NCBI GenBank assembly: GCA_033856175.1
Contig: JAWVFK010000022.1
Location: forward strand, 6,820-70,819
Origin: JAWVFK01 sp033856175
GTDB lineage: Bacteria > Actinomycetota > Thermoleophilia > Solirubrobacterales > 70-9
Length of the DNA: 64,000 nucleotides
Reading direction: 5' to 3'
The notes below the pieces were generated by a model. It did no database searches. It was given only the letters and a program-made list of their open reading frames with translations, and was not told where the DNA came from. Position 1 is the stretch's first letter. Each line of letters starts with the position of its first letter. Shown piece after piece: positions 61,401 through 64,000 of this stretch. Position numbers and translations under genes: made by a program.

Positions 61401-64000
61401 CCCTGGCAGCTGCTCAGAGGCGGATGACTCCGGGTGCTGGAAGGCTGCGTTCGACCCTCGCAGGACAGATCCAAACAACCCTGCCACGCAGGGCGATTTG
61501 ACCACGCTTTCCGTTGGAAAGGCAGCGGATGACACCTTCACCGGGCTCGGGGTAGGTTTCTTCACCCCAGCGGGAGTACACGCGTCCGGCCAGGCGATTC
61601 GTGCGCGAAAGAGCACCATGGATACAGCGCTCGTGGAGTCGGACTCCACCGGCACCAGCTGGCATCTGGCCCCCCCAACCGGGGCGGCGGGCGATTATCT
61701 GGTCCCGCACGACCTCCCAAAGAAGACGTTCCCGGACTCGAAGGTACATGCCCACGCGGTTGTGGTCCCCGGCGCGCAAGGTCGCGGAAGCGTCTTCGTC
61801 GCGACCGGCGTGGAAAATACCCCTGATCCGACCGGGCCTGTCCTCTGGCGGAATCCTGCTGATCGACGTTGGACAGTGCTGCGCACCCCATTTCCCACAA
61901 CCGGCGAAGGGACTGCATGGGACAGGCAGGCCTCCGTGGCGGCGCTGGCGTCTGACAACCGGGGGGGCATATGGGTGGTGGGTGATCCTGCGCTCGCCAC
62001 GCAGAGCTGGTTCTACAGGTACTCGATGCGGTCCTCGTACGAGGTGTTTCGGGACGTCCCGCACCCGATACGCGAAGAGGTGACAGCCGCCGCCGGAGGT
62101 GCGGACGGTAGCCTCTGGATTGCGACGAATACCGATGTGGTTTACCGGTACGACCGAGCGACGGGGTGGGACAAGCTCCATATCCCCGGCTGGGACCCCG
62201 GTCGAGTGGTTACCAACCCTTCGCCGGCTTTTGCGATAGCCATTGGCGGTGATGGGAGCGGCGTTGTGGTCGGCAAGAACGGTCGGATCGCAGACGTGGG
62301 CCGACGTGGTGGCATCCTCGATCCGGCGGCAGGGATTCTTTGCTCGCGAGAGCATCCTGCTGGCGCGCCCTGCGGGACTGGGCGAACCTTGAGGGCCGCC
62401 GCGGTTTCAGACGGAGGAGCGGCGATGGTCGGCGGCGACGACCGGGCCCTGCTCTACAGGAACGGCGCTGCGGCAGCGTTTCATGCGATAAGCCCGCCGC
62501 CCACGGCAACCTTCTCGACGATCACGGCGATTTCGCTTCCGGACCCCGACCGGGCCTGGCTCACCACAAACCAGGGCGAGATCTACAGGGGCGTATTGGA
62601 CGGTCCTGACTGGGGCTGGCAGCGTGAGGACGAGGATCGGTTCGGCGATTCCATAACGAGGGACGCCTTCAGGACTCCCCAGATCCTGCGTGACATCGCT
62701 GTCGACTCCTCCGGGCATGGGTATGCCGTCGGGGACGAGGGCACGCTCGTCGAGCGGACCGGCTCAGGCAAGCCACCCTGGAAACGGCTGGAGTCCGGCC
62801 ATCTCGACGACCTGCAGACGGTCACGCTCGGTCCGGACAGTCACGGCGCATTGATCGGCGGTAGTAACGGGCTCATCCTCACGAAGGCTGACGGCGAATT
62901 TCTACCTGCACGGAACGCGGACCATTACCGCCCGAGCGACTATGGCGCCTGGGACAGTGGCTCGCACTCGATGGGGATAGCAGCGCTGCGTGGCTACCGG
63001 GATGGTGAAATCGAAGCGTGGAACGTCACCTCGGTAGCCGACTACGTCAGCGAAAATCGCCAACCTCTCGCAGCCGCCGTCCTGCACTACTCCAGCAACC
63101 CGGACGACCCGAAGCTCCGTGGCGAAAGCACCGCGGCTGGCGCGCTGTCCGATACACCGAGCGTCCCCGCGCACGCGATCAGCTTTGCGGCCTTCGGAAA
63201 TTCGAACTGTCAGTTTGACGCTGGACCAGGCGTTTGCCCTGAGCTGACCGGTGCCAACCAGGCGAACGACGTTGCCGCTCGAAGCGTGAGGGATTCCATC
63301 GTTGGGGGGTCCCGCGAATCGACCGGCCCAGACTTTGCGTTGTTCACCGGCGACGTCTCCGACTCGGCTGGGACGAACGAACCGTTTACCACGAACACCG
63401 CCCTGGACGACAGCCTGACTCTCAATCGCTGGGCGGACCTCATCGGGGGACCAATGGCCCACGCAGGAATACCTGTTTATGGCACGGGCGGAGAGCGGGA
63501 TACGGCGAAGCTCCAGGTCTGTGATCCGCTCGTCCAGCGCTTCTGCACACCCTCGAGCTCCAGCAAGTCGTCGCTGAGCTGGAGGCAATCGATGGAGTCC
63601 ATGCCCGCGCCATGGGGAGCCGGCGAAGCCCATTCGAGTCACGGTGTGACCTTCGAGCCCGTCGACACCGGCGGGACTCGAGTTGAACCCGGGAATCAAT
63701 CGGTGGAGGATCCGACCAAGGATGTTCAACACACAATTGCAGATCCAACCGATGCCGCTCCGGACCAGACCATCGAGGATCCCACCAAGGCGATAAGCAG
63801 CGGTGCTGGCTTAATAGGCGACAAGAACCCGCACCATGCGATCGGCGACCAGACGGTCACCGGGCCGGCGGGTGACCAGAAGATCCCCACCGGCGGCGCC
63901 CACACCCACTACGCCCTCGACATAAAGCGCGACGGCAAGGCGCTGATGAGGTTGGTCGTCCTCGACACCTCGCTCAAATCGCTGGCCGCCGCAGACCCCC
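58468..64000 (+). CDS. Giant secreted protein, beta-propeller-like with C-terminal metallophosphoesterase-like region, 3' truncated
   Basis: An open frame of at least 1,844 codons from ATG 58468 to the window end. It has a signal peptide (FVVAALLIAATATVARA, cleavage before DDPAP). The long central part contains many scattered motifs of the type GWGVGDRGAIERLGG, GWVHGIGTGTPGLYHFDGH, GGIWVVGDPALATQSW, LWIATNTDVVYRYDRATG, GHGYAVGDEGTLVE and GALIGGSNGLILTKADG, resembling photosynthesis-assembly-factor/kelch-like propeller blades. Near the end, PDFALFTGDVSDSAGTNEPF, PVYGTGGERD and LMRLVVLDTSLKSLAA resemble a calcineurin-like phosphoesterase. Codon use is distinctly less GC-biased (many CGA, GGT, AAT, GTA), unlike neighbours. 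Only family-level inference is possible. Confidence 0.78.
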   Translation, partial: MGASGKTLRLGCAPARRRAGFVVAALLIAATATVARADDPAPNPGDPTTQVPSDPGKTCADQTAAANPGALGCDNKFTPIPKDGSALGWTQVAGAVFPGAPHPGYDPAQTNSKVPLTASLYSVSFLNPHNGLAGGAACKDDPPPGMSGQALTDFLDQCTRVPVIYRYTDNTQEGPIWHEAYRSDQPGYVGAVTWLRNQDTNLHGLRALAVGGDGRYVDREEAIPDDAAKACQQGAVKADAEGSPPSVRPRGDLVFPYLEADQGTIVTDPRKAIADCEDRWRQEHDPAGKGRAWLFSDEEWQPQDVPEGARGMQAVDASLRPDDCPGGTTECAFAGALQQIWMWKDGDFDALPWRADPDAGPSHSILNGGSKCGDATSCDWHFRVRAIRFVPSVDQTTKGAGAVTAGCCSAVTHPDPVRNGGRSLTFNPENGAWSVGQPAPSGQNVTIPDSLYALTFGKFSNRGAYDCLTRSYLFSPGGPPVRGEPGAQITNGDPCGGNGEFPPGGESLRYTAGAVRLVAGDGDSQGQQPNFLDREAGTPHRAQYPGGDNLMDWAVGSLKTTGQGAAFTTTLTSGIQGNVDAPYPIDCPGGSDLPGGATTGTNLSTKCQAEDSARLPNETKSGAYFTLSSYALRGFTMVGNSGVGWGVGDRGAIERLGGDSSASGGTLPPEVRPNVGARRQAALPDRSPYAVAEATPEGAPGAVPTLGFEQGDPSPEPVPTAYGSPNPHGGNPFTEEIGTIAMSRDGSEGWATGGPIESGRNKTALYHFTAGQWQRCGVDSVEGVIAADPACSALAPLAHRGGGLNSGVKLTTIARIPTEYDADPNNDDDFEAIAIGNNPPGDNASKPLIRYHDGRWRVDEEGTEQLANLGSQQTVTDLAFSAPDDGWVHGIGTGTPGLYHFDGHRWRSCTPGDGKTEDRGECRDAAGVLPLKGIATDIHLTNAGDRLYAYGTVAQSDTSIDSTTQGSGTHYPVIVYKDPGSCSEADDSGCWKAAFDPRRTDPNNPATQGDLTTLSVGKAADDTFTGLGVGFFTPAGVHASGQAIRARKSTMDTALVESDSTGTSWHLAPPTGAAGDYLVPHDLPKKTFPDSKVHAHAVVVPGAQGRGSVFVATGVENTPDPTGPVLWRNPADRRWTVLRTPFPTTGEGTAWDRQASVAALASDNRGGIWVVGDPALATQSWFYRYSMRSSYEVFRDVPHPIREEVTAAAGGADGSLWIATNTDVVYRYDRATGWDKLHIPGWDPGRVVTNPSPAFAIAIGGDGSGVVVGKNGRIADVGRRGGILDPAAGILCSREHPAGAPCGTGRTLRAAAVSDGGAAMVGGDDRALLYRNGAAAAFHAISPPPTATFSTITAISLPDPDRAWLTTNQGEIYRGVLDGPDWGWQREDEDRFGDSITRDAFRTPQILRDIAVDSSGHGYAVGDEGTLVERTGSGKPPWKRLESGHLDDLQTVTLGPDSHGALIGGSNGLILTKADGEFLPARNADHYRPSDYGAWDSGSHSMGIAALRGYRDGEIEAWNVTSVADYVSENRQPLAAAVLHYSSNPDDPKLRGESTAAGALSDTPSVPAHAISFAAFGNSNCQFDAGPGVCPELTGANQANDVAARSVRDSIVGGSRESTGPDFALFTGDVSDSAGTNEPFTTNTALDDSLTLNRWADLIGGPMAHAGIPVYGTGGERDTAKLQVCDPLVQRFCTPSSSSKSSLSWRQSMESMPAPWGAGEAHSSHGVTFEPVDTGGTRVEPGNQSVEDPTKDVQHTIADPTDAAPDQTIEDPTKAISSGAGLIGDKNPHHAIGDQTVTGPAGDQKIPTGGAHTHYALDIKRDGKALMRLVVLDTSLKSLAAADP
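58502..58527 (+). repeat. 8-bp tandem repeat (GCGCGCCG x3) in signal-peptide coding region
   Basis: GCGCGCCG occurs three times in a row plus two bases of a fourth copy (58502-58527), encoding part of the Arg/Ala-rich n-region of the giant secreted protein from about codon 12. The unit is not a multiple of three, so loss or gain of a copy would shift the frame. Confidence 0.7.

Overview
The window is about 64 kb of high-GC chromosomal DNA from an actinobacterium, most likely Thermoleophilia/Solirubrobacterales. This is inferred from gene style, since there is no rRNA marker. Supporting points are the strong GC bias at third codon positions, a Kgd-type fused 2-oxoglutarate enzyme, a decaprenyl-phosphate phosphoribosyltransferase homologue, c-di-AMP (ydaO-type) riboswitches in front of NlpC/P60 wall hydrolases, a dodecin, and many GTG/TTG starts. 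Nearly all of it is coding. I see no tRNA, rRNA, CRISPR array, insertion sequence or phage gene.

Layout. 0-4 kb: the end of an aminobutyraldehyde dehydrogenase gene, then four paralogous secreted NlpC/P60 proteins on the minus strand, with two riboswitches covering three of them. 4-24 kb: central metabolism and lipids. This part holds an SDR, aconitase, an E2-E1 2-oxoglutarate enzyme with its own lipoyl domain, a two-domain fatty acyl-CoA reductase followed by an alkyl-DHAP-synthase-like flavoprotein, a UbiA prenyltransferase, a short lower-GC island with two small membrane proteins, citrate synthase, a PfkB kinase diverging from a quinone oxidoreductase, and a DEAD-box helicase. 24-34 kb: envelope and signalling, with a histidine kinase and single-domain response regulator, a sigma factor fused to an anti-sigma-like zinc/membrane tail and coupled to a secreted Ig-like protein, and an operon of lipoprotein, divergent Nramp transporter and two small PRC-barrel-like proteins.

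34-52 kb: surface-sugar genes (UDP-glucuronate decarboxylase, glycosyltransferases, two Gfo/Idh/MocA plus DegT pairs, an NDP-sugar epimerase, a hexapeptide acyltransferase) interleaved with propionyl-CoA genes (methylmalonyl-CoA mutase large subunit, carboxylase beta and a small epsilon-like subunit). 52-56 kb: a compact assimilatory sulfate operon (sulfite reductase, cysH, sat, cysC) in which cysH carries an in-frame TAG near its start. 56-64 kb: a 42-residue membrane protein, a PHP phosphoesterase, an ECF-like sigma factor, and a giant secreted protein (more than 1,840 residues, running off the end) with unusual codon use and an 8-bp tandem repeat in its signal-peptide region.

The most interesting points are: the acyl-CoA reductase/AGPS-like pair as a possible aerobic ether-lipid module; the sigma/anti-sigma fusion with palindromic DNA upstream; a recurrent TAnnnT box placed 6-9 bases before start codons, which predicts leaderless mRNAs; the interrupted cysH; and the lipoyl-bearing Kgd.
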